From contig NZ_FUZU01000001.1 in NCBI RefSeq assembly GCF_900167975.1, forward strand, positions 2,627,331 through 2,691,330: a stretch of 64,000 nucleotides of DNA. Reading direction: 5' to 3'. The stretch comes from Ohtaekwangia koreensis (GTDB lineage: Bacteria > Bacteroidota > Bacteroidia > Cytophagales > Cyclobacteriaceae). The notes beneath the pieces are model-generated. The model made no database searches, was not told the DNA's origin, and was given only the letters and a program-made list of their open reading frames with translations. Below, in pieces: positions 46,203 to 56,233 of the stretch. A program made the position numbers and the translations under genes. The first letter of the stretch is position 1, and each line of letters opens with the position of its first letter.

Positions 46203-48377
46203 CTAATCGATATAGTTATTAATAGTACCCTTCTTTAAAAGTTCCTCAAAGTGACCTTCTTCGGAAATTTGTCCGTTGCTAAGAAGTATAACCCGGTCGC
46301 AGGCAGCCATGATGAGCGGATCGTTGGAGACAGCAAGCAATGTATAGCGGTTGTCGGCATGGATCACCGACTGCAGCATATCGAGTTTCTCCTGTCGCTT
46401 GAGGCCCGCGAAGAAATCATTAAGGATGATCAGCGCCGGTTTTTTAGCCAGGCACCGGGCCAGTATAAGTTTATGAATAAACGAACTTGAAAATCCTTTA
46501 CCGCCACTCACAATATGGGTATTCAACCCTTCGGGTAAACGGTTCACTTCATCTTCCAGCTTTACCTTTCGTATCGCCTGGATGGCATCTTCAACGCTGC
46601 GTGTAGCACTGCCCAGGGTAATGTTCTCCAGTATCGTACCATCGAATATATCTTCCGGTGAAATGTTTTTAGCCATGCTATCGCGCAGGTGGCGAATGTC
46701 CAGATCACGCAGTGAATAGTTGTTGATGGTGATGATGCCTTCATAGTCGGAATGTATACCGGCAATCAGGTTGGTGAGTGTGGTCTTTCCAGCGTTGCCC
46801 GGACCTGCAATGCAAACCCGCTCACCGGAATTGATACGAAGATCAATTCCATTGAGTACATGCTCTGTTTTCTGCGGGTACCTATATTTGAGTTGCTTCA
46901 ATTCAATGGAGTAACCCGTAACAGTATGTCTTTGAAAATCCAGCCCGCCTACTTTCTCCAGCGGCAAGTCCGTGAGCTGTGCGATCTTGTCCACGGCCGT
47001 TAGCAGATCATAGATAACATCCATATAGGTGATCGTTTTCTCAACGGCATTCAGCATGAGAATGATGATCACCTCGGAGGCCACAAATTGTCCTAATGTG
47101 ATTTCGCGGTTCACTACCAGTATAGTTCCCAGGATAAGCAAACTCGCGGTGACGGCCGTTTTAAAAACGACGATAAAAGAGAACTGTGTGATGAGCACCT
47201 GGAAGTGAGCCTTGCGATACTTCAGGTAATTGTTGACCATGTTGTCGGTTCGCCGGATGGGCAGGTCCGTATTGCCTGCCAGCTTAAATGAATTGATGGA
47301 ACGGGCGAGCTCCTCGAGCCATTGCACTACTTTGTATTTATACTTTGACTCATTGATGGATGAGGTGAGCCCGTTGGCCCCGGTGAGCCAGAAAATCAGG
47401 AACAGGACAAAGACCAGTATTACACTGAAGAACACAAAGAAGGGGTGGTATAGCGAGAGCAGGATGAGCCCGAAAAAGATCTGTATCGCTGCAGAGGAAA
47501 GATCGATCAGCATCTTGGGTAATCCTTTCTGTAGTGTAATCACATCGAAGAAACGATTCACAAGCTCCGGAGCATAGTTGTTGAGAATCGACTCCATACG
47601 AATGCGTGGAATACGGAATGCAAACTCGATGGCGGCCTTCGTAAATACACGCCGCTGCAAATGCTCAACCAAACCGATCTGTATGATCTGCAGTATCCCT
47701 GTGAAGAGTACACCCAGGATGACGGCAGCAATCAATAGATATACCGAGCTGAAGAACACGCCTCCGGAAATAAGCTCTACGGTGTTCTGGATACCAACCG
47801 GTAAGATCAGGCCGATGAGCCCCACGACGATGGAATAAAATAGTATATATAGTATATCTTTTCTTTCCGTGGACAGAAGCCTGAAAAACCTTCTGACAGG
47901 ACTCATCGGCTCAGGTACCACATCCCCCTCGTAGGCGTAGTCGCTCACCAGGTTTTTGTAAGGATATAGTATATACGTCACCACTCCGTTTGCATGGCTA
48001 TGGAGGGAGGTCAGCTGCGAGATGTCTGTTCCAAAGGAAAGCTGTGTATTTTCTTGCAGCGCGGTGATCGCTATTTTTTTTCTTTCACATGAAATCAGCA
48101 GCGGCACAAGCTCCTGCGGCGTTTCATGGAATACGAGCACAAGTATATTGTCGTCCTTTACCAGGTCTGTCAGGGATGCAGCGGGTATATTTTGCTCCAG
48201 GAAAAGCATACGCATTTTACTGCCCGCCTCGATGAGATCATTCTTGAACTCACCAAATTCATTTTTTGCATAGTGGCGGTTGTTGATCTCTACAAAGCGC
48301 AGGTCCGCCGGGTTGAATTCGTGCTTGAGTAAAAGTGCAGCCTCTCGCAGTATCCGTATGATGGAGTGATTGGTCAT
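46203..48377 (-). CDS. Type I secretion-like ABC transporter with degenerate ATPase motifs
   Basis: 724 residues: an N-terminal soluble domain of about 140 residues (C39-like position but no catalytic Cys), six membrane helices (about 175-450), then a nucleotide-binding domain. Walker A is intact (GPGNAGKTTL) and the signature region reads VSGGKG. Other key positions are altered: no Gln in the Q-loop (KNISPEDIF), Walker B/catalytic site LIILND instead of LLLDE, AGLK instead of SALD, and no H-loop His (AVSNDP). ATP binding seems kept and hydrolysis doubtful. It overlaps the TetR gene by four bases. The cargo is unknown. Confidence 0.88.
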   Translation of the reverse strand: MTNHSIIRILREAALLLKHEFNPADLRFVEINNRHYAKNEFGEFKNDLIEAGSKMRMLFLEQNIPAASLTDLVKDDNILVLVFHETPQELVPLLISCERKKIAITALQENTQLSFGTDISQLTSLHSHANGVVTYILYPYKNLVSDYAYEGDVVPEPMSPVRRFFRLLSTERKDILYILFYSIVVGLIGLILPVGIQNTVELISGGVFFSSVYLLIAAVILGVLFTGILQIIQIGLVEHLQRRVFTKAAIEFAFRIPRIRMESILNNYAPELVNRFFDVITLQKGLPKMLIDLSSAAIQIFFGLILLSLYHPFFVFFSVILVFVLFLIFWLTGANGLTSSINESKYKYKVVQWLEELARSINSFKLAGNTDLPIRRTDNMVNNYLKYRKAHFQVLITQFSFIVVFKTAVTASLLILGTILVVNREITLGQFVASEVIIILMLNAVEKTITYMDVIYDLLTAVDKIAQLTDLPLEKVGGLDFQRHTVTGYSIELKQLKYRYPQKTEHVLNGIDLRINSGERVCIAGPGNAGKTTLTNLIAGIHSDYEGIITINNYSLRDLDIRHLRDSMAKNISPEDIFDGTILENITLGSATRSVEDAIQAIRKVKLEDEVNRLPEGLNTHIVSGGKGFSSSFIHKLILARCLAKKPALIILNDFFAGLKRQEKLDMLQSVIHADNRYTLLAVSNDPLIMAACDRVILLSNGQISEEGHFEELLKKGTINNYID

Positions 48378-49060
48378 TTGATCTTTGCGTTAATTGTATT
48401 GAGCACCATGGTTTCCAGAAACTCGGCGAGCCGCTCATGCTTATGCCGCGAGTCTGTTTTTATATCCGTAAGAGAGGGCAGGTGCTGCGCATAGTATAGC
48501 TGGTGATTTGCACTTAGCATGACGGTGCTTACTAGCGAATGCGGAAATCCATAGTTCGGACTGATCTCCTTGAGTATACCGGCTATTTTTTTGCACAACG
48601 ATTTATAGGGAAGGAACAGCCCTTCTTTATTATCAGTATCCACCTGCCGGGTCAGGTACGTTTTTTCGAATTCAGTGTTGACGATGCGCTGCAGTCTCTG
48701 CTCATCGACAAAGGGAATCTCCGGGTCTATCTTCTTTTCTTCGGCCAGCATCCGGATACAGGTTCGCAGTCGCTCCACGGGGCTTGCTATATTCTGGATG
48801 CGATAATCTATTTTATACTCCAGCCAAGTCCAATACCAGTCGATTAAGTATAAAATCAGGCGATGCTTGTTTTCGAAATACCGGTATATAGATGCTTCCG
48901 TGGAGCCGATCTCGGCACCCAGCTTTTTGAATGTAAAATCCTCAGCACCGGTTTTGTCAATCATTTTAATACTGGATTGAATGATCTTCTGGCCCAGCGT
49001 ACTGGACTGCGGGTCCCGCAGGTATAAGTTCGGATTCAGTTTAAAAGAGACGATAGTCAT
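48374..49060 (-). CDS. TetR family transcriptional regulator
   Basis: 228 residues. The N-terminal helix-turn-helix is clear (about 25-70): KIIQSSIKMIDKTGAEDFTF, KLGAEIGSTEASIYRYFENK. The C-terminal ligand/dimer domain is helical and unlike known drug-binding members. It is the first gene of the export operon and overlaps the ABC gene (ATGA), so it probably controls the whole operon by autorepression at the palindrome at 49071-49089. Confidence 0.9.
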   Translation of the reverse strand: MTIVSFKLNPNLYLRDPQSSTLGQKIIQSSIKMIDKTGAEDFTFKKLGAEIGSTEASIYRYFENKHRLILYLIDWYWTWLEYKIDYRIQNIASPVERLRTCIRMLAEEKKIDPEIPFVDEQRLQRIVNTEFEKTYLTRQVDTDNKEGLFLPYKSLCKKIAGILKEISPNYGFPHSLVSTVMLSANHQLYYAQHLPSLTDIKTDSRHKHERLAEFLETMVLNTINAKIK

Positions 49061-49070
49061 GTGCTTAAAA

Positions 49071-49089
49071 ATGATAGTATTGCTATCAT
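49071..49089. promoter_or_regulatory. TetR operator-like palindrome
   Basis: ATGATAG (49071-49077), a five-base spacer and CTATCAT (49083-49089) form a perfect inverted repeat 11 bases upstream of the TetR start codon, where the transcription start should lie. Size and place are typical of TetR autoregulation. Confidence 0.7.
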
Positions 49090-49433
49090 AAACGGTAGTT
49101 ATGCAATATTGTTTAAATTTTTTTCTGTTTTTTATGCGGGGGTCGGGGGAGGTCCGGTGACCGGCTCACTTTCGAAGTAAAAAAAGGAGGAAGTTTTCGC
49201 TGCCCATGATGTCGATCGTAATTTGGTCTGTAAAGACAAATTATGTATGTCGTTTTGAAATGGTTATACGGATATATACATGTTATTTTTGACAAGTTGT
49301 TTGCTTAGAAATTTTGTCAGTGTCAATGGTTAGTCTTTTAAGACTCAAAATACTGTCTGGTGCGTACGGATGAGATAGACTTCTGGCATATATAGTCCTA
49401 CTAGATGGAAATCTTTCCTGTTATTTAGTAGTG
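49090..49433. other. Intergenic region before the tRNA-Asp-like repeat
   Basis: About 340 bases with no gene. It contains the likely promoter of the export operon (minus strand, AT-rich around 49090-49130) and a short CCGGTGACCGG palindrome near 49155. Confidence 0.4.
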
Positions 49434-49475
49434 GAGTCCTGTCCAGACCGTCTTTTTGTTTTATCATGCCTGTTC
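49434..49475 (+). repeat. Second copy of the tRNA-Asp 3' end and downstream flank
   Basis: 49434-49450 equals the last 17 bases of tRNA-Asp (1058-1074) except for two changes, and continues with TCTTTTTGTTTTATCATGCC exactly as found after the tRNA terminator (from 1106). The left arm and loop of the terminator are missing. The rest of the tRNA is absent. This is what an attachment-site remnant looks like. Confidence 0.75.
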
Positions 49476-49499
49476 AAGTAGTCTGTGGTCAATTCCCTG

Positions 49500-49890
49500 T
49501 TAGTAAATTTCAGTAATCACATCAATGAGCAGCAGAAGCGGATTTATGATAAGCGCGGATACTCTCAATTCATTTATAGGCCCAGTAAACGCAGGGGGAG
49601 CATGTAGCATTAGACGGTAAACGATAAAGAACCGAAATATCCTTGACGCGAGAAATCGATGAGTCACAATAGGACACGCAGTCAGTTAAATAATGGAAGG
49701 ACAGGCGTGCGGCCTATATATCAGTAAAAAGCGAACTCTTGAACAACGAAGATTTAAAAAAGAGAATTGGTATAGACGTAGCGAGTAGCGCCTGAACTCA
49801 AATTCAATCACTTGAGAAGAAACTGGCTGTATATATAGGCGGCTTAATGAAACAGATCTTTACCTGCATCGCCTGGATTTATTATGGAGC
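49500..49890 (+). pseudogene. Decayed tyrosine recombinase, copy B
   Basis: This aligns with 1140-1655 over most of its length but lacks an internal stretch of about 120 bases. Recognisable translated pieces are NEDLKKRIGIDVASS and SLEKKLAVYI, with stops and frameshifts between. As in copy A, only the N-terminal arm-binding and core-binding parts are represented. Orientation is the same as copy A. Confidence 0.68.
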
Positions 49891-49973
49891 AGGGAAACTT
49901 CTTAGGAATAAAAAAACAAAACTATAGGAAGGAATATTTCAATGTATCGGAAGGTCAGGAATGTAAGACGCCT

Positions 49974-50090
49974 CTCATTCATGCACCGTTCGTCTATCAC
50001 AACAGAGCAGGTAAGCACGACCTTACGCTATACGATTGGAAGAGCTTCATAGGATTTGCTGACTATCATTTCGAGTCAGGGTATAAATAG
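49974..50090 (+). pseudogene. C-terminal fragment of a CE15-like esterase
   Basis: The last 39 codons match the end of the esterase at 33880-35091 with few changes, including [19 protein letters not shown] and [11 protein letters not shown]. It is open from an ATG at 49884, but the first 30 codons are unrelated. The likely catalytic His segment is present and the nucleophile region is not, so the product cannot be an enzyme. It lies 84 bases behind the recombinase relic in the same orientation as the intact gene. Confidence 0.8.
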
Positions 50091-50212
50091 TATAGATGCC
50101 ATCACTGTAAAGGTATAGTTATATATATAAATATAGGTTTTGGATTTCAACTCCGCTTGCGTTACTAAAGAGATTTTTAGGGCTGACTTAGACTGCCAGT
50201 GCAGACGCTCCT

Positions 50213-53200
50213 TTAACTTTTATCTTTTTTATCGTGTATTATCTTCCCCCATTTTTCCAGCATATCCATAAGTGTATCGAGTTTGAAAGGCTTGCTTACA
50301 TAGTCATCCATACCAGCCTCAAAACAAATCACTTTATCCTCCGACATAGCGTTTGCTGTCATGGCTATAATGACGGGCTGGTTTCCAATCTTTTTTCGAA
50401 TGTGCCTTGTGGCTTCTAACCCGTCCATTTCTGGCATTTGCACATCCATGAAAATAAGGTCAAATTGAAATTGCCGGAGTTTATCAAGTACGGCAAGCCC
50501 ATCGGTTGCCACTTCAGATAAATAACCAAGTTTGTTCAACGCACGGATGGCTAATGTTTGATTTACAGCATTGTCTTCAGCAATAAGGATTTTCAATGGA
50601 TATTTTTGAGCCAGTTCGCTGGAGATTTTTCTGCTCTCGGTGGAAGGAGGTGTAAGTTTGCTACCTTTTTTGAGCAGGCCCATTATTGCATTTGAAAGTA
50701 CTCTTTGCTTTACAGGTTTATTCAATATCTGCGAGAATAAATGCTCATACTCCTTTTTCTTTTCATCGCCTATGGAGCTAAGTAATACGATGGGTAAATC
50801 TTTGCTGAGTTCTCTAACACGCTTGGCAAATCCAACTCCATCCATCACAGGCATTTGCATATCGGTAATAATTAAATCAAAATTGAAATTTTCTTGTGTT
50901 AAGATATCCAATGCTTTCTCGGCTGAACTTGCCACTACGCTGGCCAATCTCCACTGCTGGAGCTGCGTCTGCAGGATCCTGCAATTTGTACTGTTATCGT
51001 CTACAACCAGTATCCGCTTTCCTTGCAAACCATCGGTGCTAAAATGGATATAGTTAATGACCGGGGTCTTACCTGCTTGAGCCTGAATTGTAAAGGTAAA
51101 GGTGGTGCCTTGACCAGGAGTACTTTGAACACTTATCTCTCCTGACATTAATGTGACAAGTTTTTCAGTAATTACTAAACCTAACCCGGTGCCGCCATAT
51201 TTCCTGGTAGTCGAGGAATCAACTTGGGAGAAGGCTTTGAATAGTCTTCCTAATTTGTCTGCCGGAATGCCAATTCCGGTGTCGCTGATCTGAAACTCGA
51301 GTTTTAATGTATCTTGCTCCTGTTCCTGCGCCGATACGCTTACAAATATTTCCCCGTGCTTGGTAAACTTAATGGCATTGCCAACCAGGTTTATGAGTAT
51401 TTGCCGAAGTCTTAATTTGTCGCCTAAAATAGTATTGGGGACATTCGAATCTACCTGATAGAGAAGGTCAAGCCCAACGGAAGCCGCCTTAGCAGAAAAA
51501 ACGTCAAGCACTTCTTCAATGCATCCTCTCAAATCAAAGTCGTAGAGATCCAGTTCCATGTTTCCGGACTCTATTTTTGAGAAATCCAGAATATCATTTA
51601 TTACCGATAACAAGCTTTCCCCGGAGTTATGGATGATCTCTAAGTATTCTATCTGCTCGTCATTTAAGGGAGTCTCCCGGAGTAATGAAGCCATACCAAT
51701 CACACCATTCATAGGTGTTCGGATTTCATGGCTCATCGTTGCCAGGAAAACGCTTTTTGCTTTGTTTGCCTGTTCGGCCTCCATGCGTGCCTTGCGTTCT
51801 TCTTCCGTGGAACGGGCCAGCTGCATAGTCCTGGTTTCTACCTGAAGCTGAAGGGCTTCCTTTTGTCTTTTGATTATATTCATTCGGATAATAAAAAATG
51901 AGGCAAAGCATCCGATAATCAAAAAGACCGATGCTGACCGAAACCACCAGGTCATCCAGAAAGGAGGGGTTATTGTAATGGAAAGTGTAGCCATTTTCGA
52001 GGACCACTCGCCTTGATTGTTCAGCCCTTTAACTCTCAAAGTATAGTTTCCACCATCCAGGTTTGTATAGGTTACCGAATGCTTGGTTCCAACATAATTC
52101 CATTCTTTATCGAATCCCTCCAGCTTATAGGCGTATTGTTTTTTCTCGTTTGATGTATAGTTCAAAGATGCAAAACCAAAGGAGAGTACGGATGCACTGT
52201 GCGGAAGTACGATTGATTTGGTTTCTGAGATATGTTGTCTTAGCGGTGAGTTATCTTCGGGGCTCCCCGAAATCTTAACTGCCTTGTTAAAAAGTTGGAA
52301 ATCGGTAAACACAATAGGAGGATCATAGCTTTTTTCTGTTATGCTATCGGGATAGAATTCGTTGAATCCATTCGGCCCACCGAAGTACATGGCACCGGTT
52401 CTACTTTCACAAACGGCATTGGTTATAAATTCCTTTCCCTGGAGACCATCGTCGATACCAAAATTCTTGAAGGTGTTATTCTCTGGATTGAATCGGGAAA
52501 TACCGTTGCTGGTACTCAACCAAAGATTACCGTGCGAGTCTTCTAAAATACCCAAGATCTGTTCGGCAGGTAAACCATCGCTTTTGTGGAAAGAGCGAAA
52601 TGTTTTTCTATCACGGTCGAATAGATTGAGCCCGCCTCGCGTACCTGCCCATAGTCTTTTATGGCTGTCTTCAAAGATGGTCAGCACCGAGTTATTGCTG
52701 ACGCTGTTTTTGCCTGGGTTATTGTTAAATGGCACGAACGTTTTACTGGTTTTGTCCAGCAGGCATAGGCCAATACCTTCCGATCCTACCCAGAAATTCC
52801 CCTGGCTGTCTTCCATGATTTGATTAATGCATTTATTATTATTAAAGCCATCAGGGTGGTTCAAAACTGTGTTATATCGTATGAAATTGTCTTGACTTGG
52901 ATCGTACAAGTTAACTCCACCGGAGAAAGCGCCAACCCATATATTCTGTTGCCTGTCTTCATAGAGTGTAATGATGTTGTCATTGATCAGACTGTTGGCA
53001 TTTGCTGGATCATGCCTGAAATGTTTGAATGTATTTTTCTCTTTGTTAAAAACGGTTAAACCATTCCCCCATGTGCCGATCCAGAGGTTTCCCTTGCTAT
53101 CTTCTATAACTTTCAATACATGGTCTCCACAGATGCTGTTTCGATCATGTGCTTTATGCCGGTAGTGGGTGAAAGTTTTGTCTTTGCTGTCGAAGTAATT

Positions 53201-54400
53201 GAGCCCTCCGCCATCGGTGGCTATCCATAGATTATTTTTGGCGTCCTCGAAAAAACCCAATACGGTATTGTGGCTGAGACCTTGCCCGGACGTGTTTGAG
53301 CTATAGTGGGAAAATCTGCTCTCATCAATACCAACAAAATCAACGCCATGACTGAACGTACCAACCCACATGTTCCCTTTGGTGTCTTTGAGAAGAGAAG
53401 TTATCGAATTATCGCTTATGCTGTTGCTATTGCCAGCCTCAAATACGTAGTTGTAGAATGTGTTTGATTTACCATCCATTACACTCAGGCCTCCATTTTG
53501 AGTGCCGATCCAGAGGTTTCCTTTTTGATCTTCCTGCAAAGCAGTAATACTATTTTTGGGAAGCATGTTTTGCGGGTCACCGTTTCTAAATCTTTTAAAT
53601 TTTCCCGACACTTTCTCGATTACATTAACGCCGGTAACACCTCCGATCCAAAGTTGTTTTTTGCTGTCCTCAAACATGCACAAGATGCCGCTCACCGTTA
53701 AAGAATCGCTATTTTTTTCATGGGGTTTGAACCTGGTAAACGTTTGACTTTTCTTGTCAAAGAGATCCAGCCCATCGAAGGTTGCTATCCAAAGGTTATG
53801 GTCGCTGTCCTCCAATATACTATGGATGTAATTGTTGCTGATGCTGGAGGGGTTCGCTTTCTGGGAAGAATAGTAGGTGAATGTTTTAGTCTTCTTATTA
53901 AATCGTGCAAGTCCTTTCCCTTCCGTTCCGATCCAAAGATTACCTTGGTTGTCGATTTCAATACTTGATAATGGGCCAGAAAAGTCAGGATCCGTAAATT
54001 CGAGGATCTTATCCTGTTTTCTATCCAGCATCTGCAGGCTCCCTTTTTGAGTAGTCATCCAGATGTTACCCGCTGCATCTTCCTTCATATCGGTTACGGC
54101 ATTGGAGGCACCCTCATAAGTATTTTCATTCGCATTGTATGTTGTGAACGTATAGCCGTCATATTTATTTACACCCTCTCGCGTTCCAAACCACATCAGT
54201 CCTCTGCTATCCTGCAGAATGCAAAGTACATTTCCATGTGAGAGACCTGCCTCACTGCTGATATGATCGAACTTAATATTTTGCAGCTGGCTTAGCGCAT
54301 GGTAATGTAACAGCAGGATGCATGTGATAATTATTCCTATGCGTTTATAAGATTTCGAGGACATGAATTTGGAGTTAATTATATGTTTAACCTGAAACAT
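50213..54400 (-). CDS. Hybrid propeller sensor kinase with two receiver domains
   Basis: 1395 residues; an in-frame Met at residue 13 (54364) gives a cleaner signal peptide ([20 protein letters not shown]) and may be the true start. Two seven-bladed periplasmic propellers (about 45-720, repeats like [17 protein letters not shown]), Y_Y_Y domain (about 735-820), a membrane helix (about 830-850), HisKA with His891 in [13 protein letters not shown], HATPase (DTGIGIP, GTGLGL), then receiver 1 (Asp1180 in LIITDMQMP) and receiver 2 (Asp1319 in LIFMDVQMP). No output domain or Hpt, so phosphate must pass on to another protein. Confidence 0.92.
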   Translation of the reverse strand: MFQVKHIINSKFMSSKSYKRIGIIITCILLLHYHALSQLQNIKFDHISSEAGLSHGNVLCILQDSRGLMWFGTREGVNKYDGYTFTTYNANENTYEGASNAVTDMKEDAAGNIWMTTQKGSLQMLDRKQDKILEFTDPDFSGPLSSIEIDNQGNLWIGTEGKGLARFNKKTKTFTYYSSQKANPSSISNNYIHSILEDSDHNLWIATFDGLDLFDKKSQTFTRFKPHEKNSDSLTVSGILCMFEDSKKQLWIGGVTGVNVIEKVSGKFKRFRNGDPQNMLPKNSITALQEDQKGNLWIGTQNGGLSVMDGKSNTFYNYVFEAGNSNSISDNSITSLLKDTKGNMWVGTFSHGVDFVGIDESRFSHYSSNTSGQGLSHNTVLGFFEDAKNNLWIATDGGGLNYFDSKDKTFTHYRHKAHDRNSICGDHVLKVIEDSKGNLWIGTWGNGLTVFNKEKNTFKHFRHDPANANSLINDNIITLYEDRQQNIWVGAFSGGVNLYDPSQDNFIRYNTVLNHPDGFNNNKCINQIMEDSQGNFWVGSEGIGLCLLDKTSKTFVPFNNNPGKNSVSNNSVLTIFEDSHKRLWAGTRGGLNLFDRDRKTFRSFHKSDGLPAEQILGILEDSHGNLWLSTSNGISRFNPENNTFKNFGIDDGLQGKEFITNAVCESRTGAMYFGGPNGFNEFYPDSITEKSYDPPIVFTDFQLFNKAVKISGSPEDNSPLRQHISETKSIVLPHSASVLSFGFASLNYTSNEKKQYAYKLEGFDKEWNYVGTKHSVTYTNLDGGNYTLRVKGLNNQGEWSSKMATLSITITPPFWMTWWFRSASVFLIIGCFASFFIIRMNIIKRQKEALQLQVETRTMQLARSTEEERKARMEAEQANKAKSVFLATMSHEIRTPMNGVIGMASLLRETPLNDEQIEYLEIIHNSGESLLSVINDILDFSKIESGNMELDLYDFDLRGCIEEVLDVFSAKAASVGLDLLYQVDSNVPNTILGDKLRLRQILINLVGNAIKFTKHGEIFVSVSAQEQEQDTLKLEFQISDTGIGIPADKLGRLFKAFSQVDSSTTRKYGGTGLGLVITEKLVTLMSGEISVQSTPGQGTTFTFTIQAQAGKTPVINYIHFSTDGLQGKRILVVDDNSTNCRILQTQLQQWRLASVVASSAEKALDILTQENFNFDLIITDMQMPVMDGVGFAKRVRELSKDLPIVLLSSIGDEKKKEYEHLFSQILNKPVKQRVLSNAIMGLLKKGSKLTPPSTESRKISSELAQKYPLKILIAEDNAVNQTLAIRALNKLGYLSEVATDGLAVLDKLRQFQFDLIFMDVQMPEMDGLEATRHIRKKIGNQPVIIAMTANAMSEDKVICFEAGMDDYVSKPFKLDTLMDMLEKWGKIIHDKKDKS

Positions 54401-55269
54401 GAACGAGTGGTAAAGATATAATTTAAAGGATGAGGATGCGTTGTGATCGGTGCGTTATCAGACAGTATAAAAATGATAATGATGGTGCAACTTATATCAG
54501 GTGTTGATTGAATTAAGGTATATATATCTTATGTGTTGACACCGTTAGTGGGAGAGATTCAGGTGTATATTGGATGCGCCATAATTATCGTCTTTCTATA
54601 TATATCTTAGTCTTCCGATCGTTTCTTGTTTTCTTCCTTTCTGTGTCAGAGAGTATTAACCCGGTTTTTTGAAAGGGTAGGGTTGTGTGCTACAAATGAA
54701 TAATGTTGCTATAATACTCTGTATGCCTGGAGGGTATCTATAGGTATGTCTGGGGCGCATCTGATGAAATACGACTAAAACGTATGCCATAAATAACTGT
54801 ACTGAATGGATGAACTGCTTTTATATATTTTATTGTGTGTTCCGTCTTTCCACATGGGCCTTTGATCACCTGTATTTACAGATGGTCATGTATACGTAAA
54901 GGAATTTTGCTGGTTCTCTTTGATGTCCGGTCTTAGGATTAACCTGAACGCAACATCATTTGTCAGGGAACTAACTGTCCAATTGATGAGCATCTTTATA
55001 TGGTTCATTACTGAATTGATGGGCTATAACTGAGGGGTGTCAATCTCTACAGAAGGTATATTTAGGTCAGGTGAGGAACTTAACATAATTGACCTGGCCC
55101 AATACACCCTTATTTAAGTATATATATATATACGGTCGCTAAAAAAAAACAAAAATTTTTTAAGGTGGTTGTCGGACGAACAAAGATTAGATGCTCGCCT
55201 GCAGCTAGGCAAAGGTAATCAAAAGTCAGGTGTACAATCAGTCGCGTTGATTTTATACCTTGCCAGTCT
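54401..55269. other. 0.87-kb intergenic region between divergent genes
   Basis: No supported gene. It is AT-rich with several long TATATA tracts (near 54520, 54600 and 55120). A frame of about 50 codons without ATG (around 54863-55032) is not recognised. It must hold the divergent promoters of the hybrid kinase and the AraC-type gene. Confidence 0.4.
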
Positions 55270-56142
55270 ATGATGAGTAAAAGAGCTATAGCGGAGTTTA
55301 AATTCAAACCTGGCCTTCCTTTGGAACTTGAAATCATTTCCATCAAAGACCTATACTTAAAGAACAGGAAACTACTGACCTTACCGCATCGCACAGATTT
55401 TTATCACATCATTTGGATTGAAACGGGAAGCCCCACACACTTGGTTGACTTTAATCCGGTGAAGGTGCAGAAGAATTCGATTCTGTTTATCAACAAGGCC
55501 CAGGTACACCTGTTTGACTCCTCGGAAAAGTATGATGGTAAGGTGATCATCTTTACGGATCGGTTCTTTTCCAAAAATCAACAGGATATAGATTTTCTTA
55601 ACAGCACAATTCTTTTCAATGATCTCTTGGAAAGAACACCCTTGAAGCTGGATGGTGTTAAGCATAGTCTTATTTCATTGCTGGAGCTGATGGGAGCGGA
55701 GATCGCCGGTAAAACTCATGCTGTGCAAGGTGATATTCTTCAAAACTACCTTCACAACTTTTTGCTTTTGTGTGACCGGGAAAAAAGAAGACAAGGTTTC
55801 AAGGAGATTCCCAAGGGCGCAGATCGCGACTATTCAATATTATTTACTTCCCTGGTTAATGAGCATTTCAGTAGCGTTAAGTCAGTATATGAGTACGCAG
55901 AGATGATGCACGTTTCTGAGAAAAGACTTAGTCGTGCGACTGCTCGCGTGCTGGGAAAATCTCCCAAGGACATCATAAGCGAACGTGTATTGCTTGAGAT
56001 CAAAAGACTTCTGGTGTATACCAACAAAAGCATCAAGGAAATTGGATTTGACATGGGATTTAATGAGCCCACCAACTTTATCAAATACTTCCGCGTGCAA
56101 ACGAGTCAAACGCCATCCGAGTTTCGGCAGACACATCTCTGA
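55270..56142 (+). CDS. AraC family transcriptional regulator
   Basis: 290 residues; two adjacent ATGs, either possible. The N-terminal 150 residues form a cupin-like sensing domain (HRTDFYHIIWIETGSPTHLVD, then NSILFINKAQVH). The C-terminal AraC domain has SVKSVYEYAEMMHVSEKRLS and IKEIGFDMGFNEPTNFIKYF, ending QTPSEFRQTHL. It is transcribed in the same direction as, and 91 bases before, the NTF2 lipoprotein gene, a possible target. Confidence 0.9.
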   Translation: MMSKRAIAEFKFKPGLPLELEIISIKDLYLKNRKLLTLPHRTDFYHIIWIETGSPTHLVDFNPVKVQKNSILFINKAQVHLFDSSEKYDGKVIIFTDRFFSKNQQDIDFLNSTILFNDLLERTPLKLDGVKHSLISLLELMGAEIAGKTHAVQGDILQNYLHNFLLLCDREKRRQGFKEIPKGADRDYSILFTSLVNEHFSSVKSVYEYAEMMHVSEKRLSRATARVLGKSPKDIISERVLLEIKRLLVYTNKSIKEIGFDMGFNEPTNFIKYFRVQTSQTPSEFRQTHL

Positions 56143-56233
56143 CAGTTGTCCCAAAAGTATCATTCGAAGGCCGGTTCTTACCTTTCCCCGGGGCACCTGG
56201 ACCAGCATCTTTGCATTGTTAAACAACACAACG

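Noticed and set aside
55985-56233. N-terminal extension of the NTF2 lipoprotein
   Set aside because: It overlaps the AraC gene in another frame and would hide a clear lipoprotein signal that starts at 56234.
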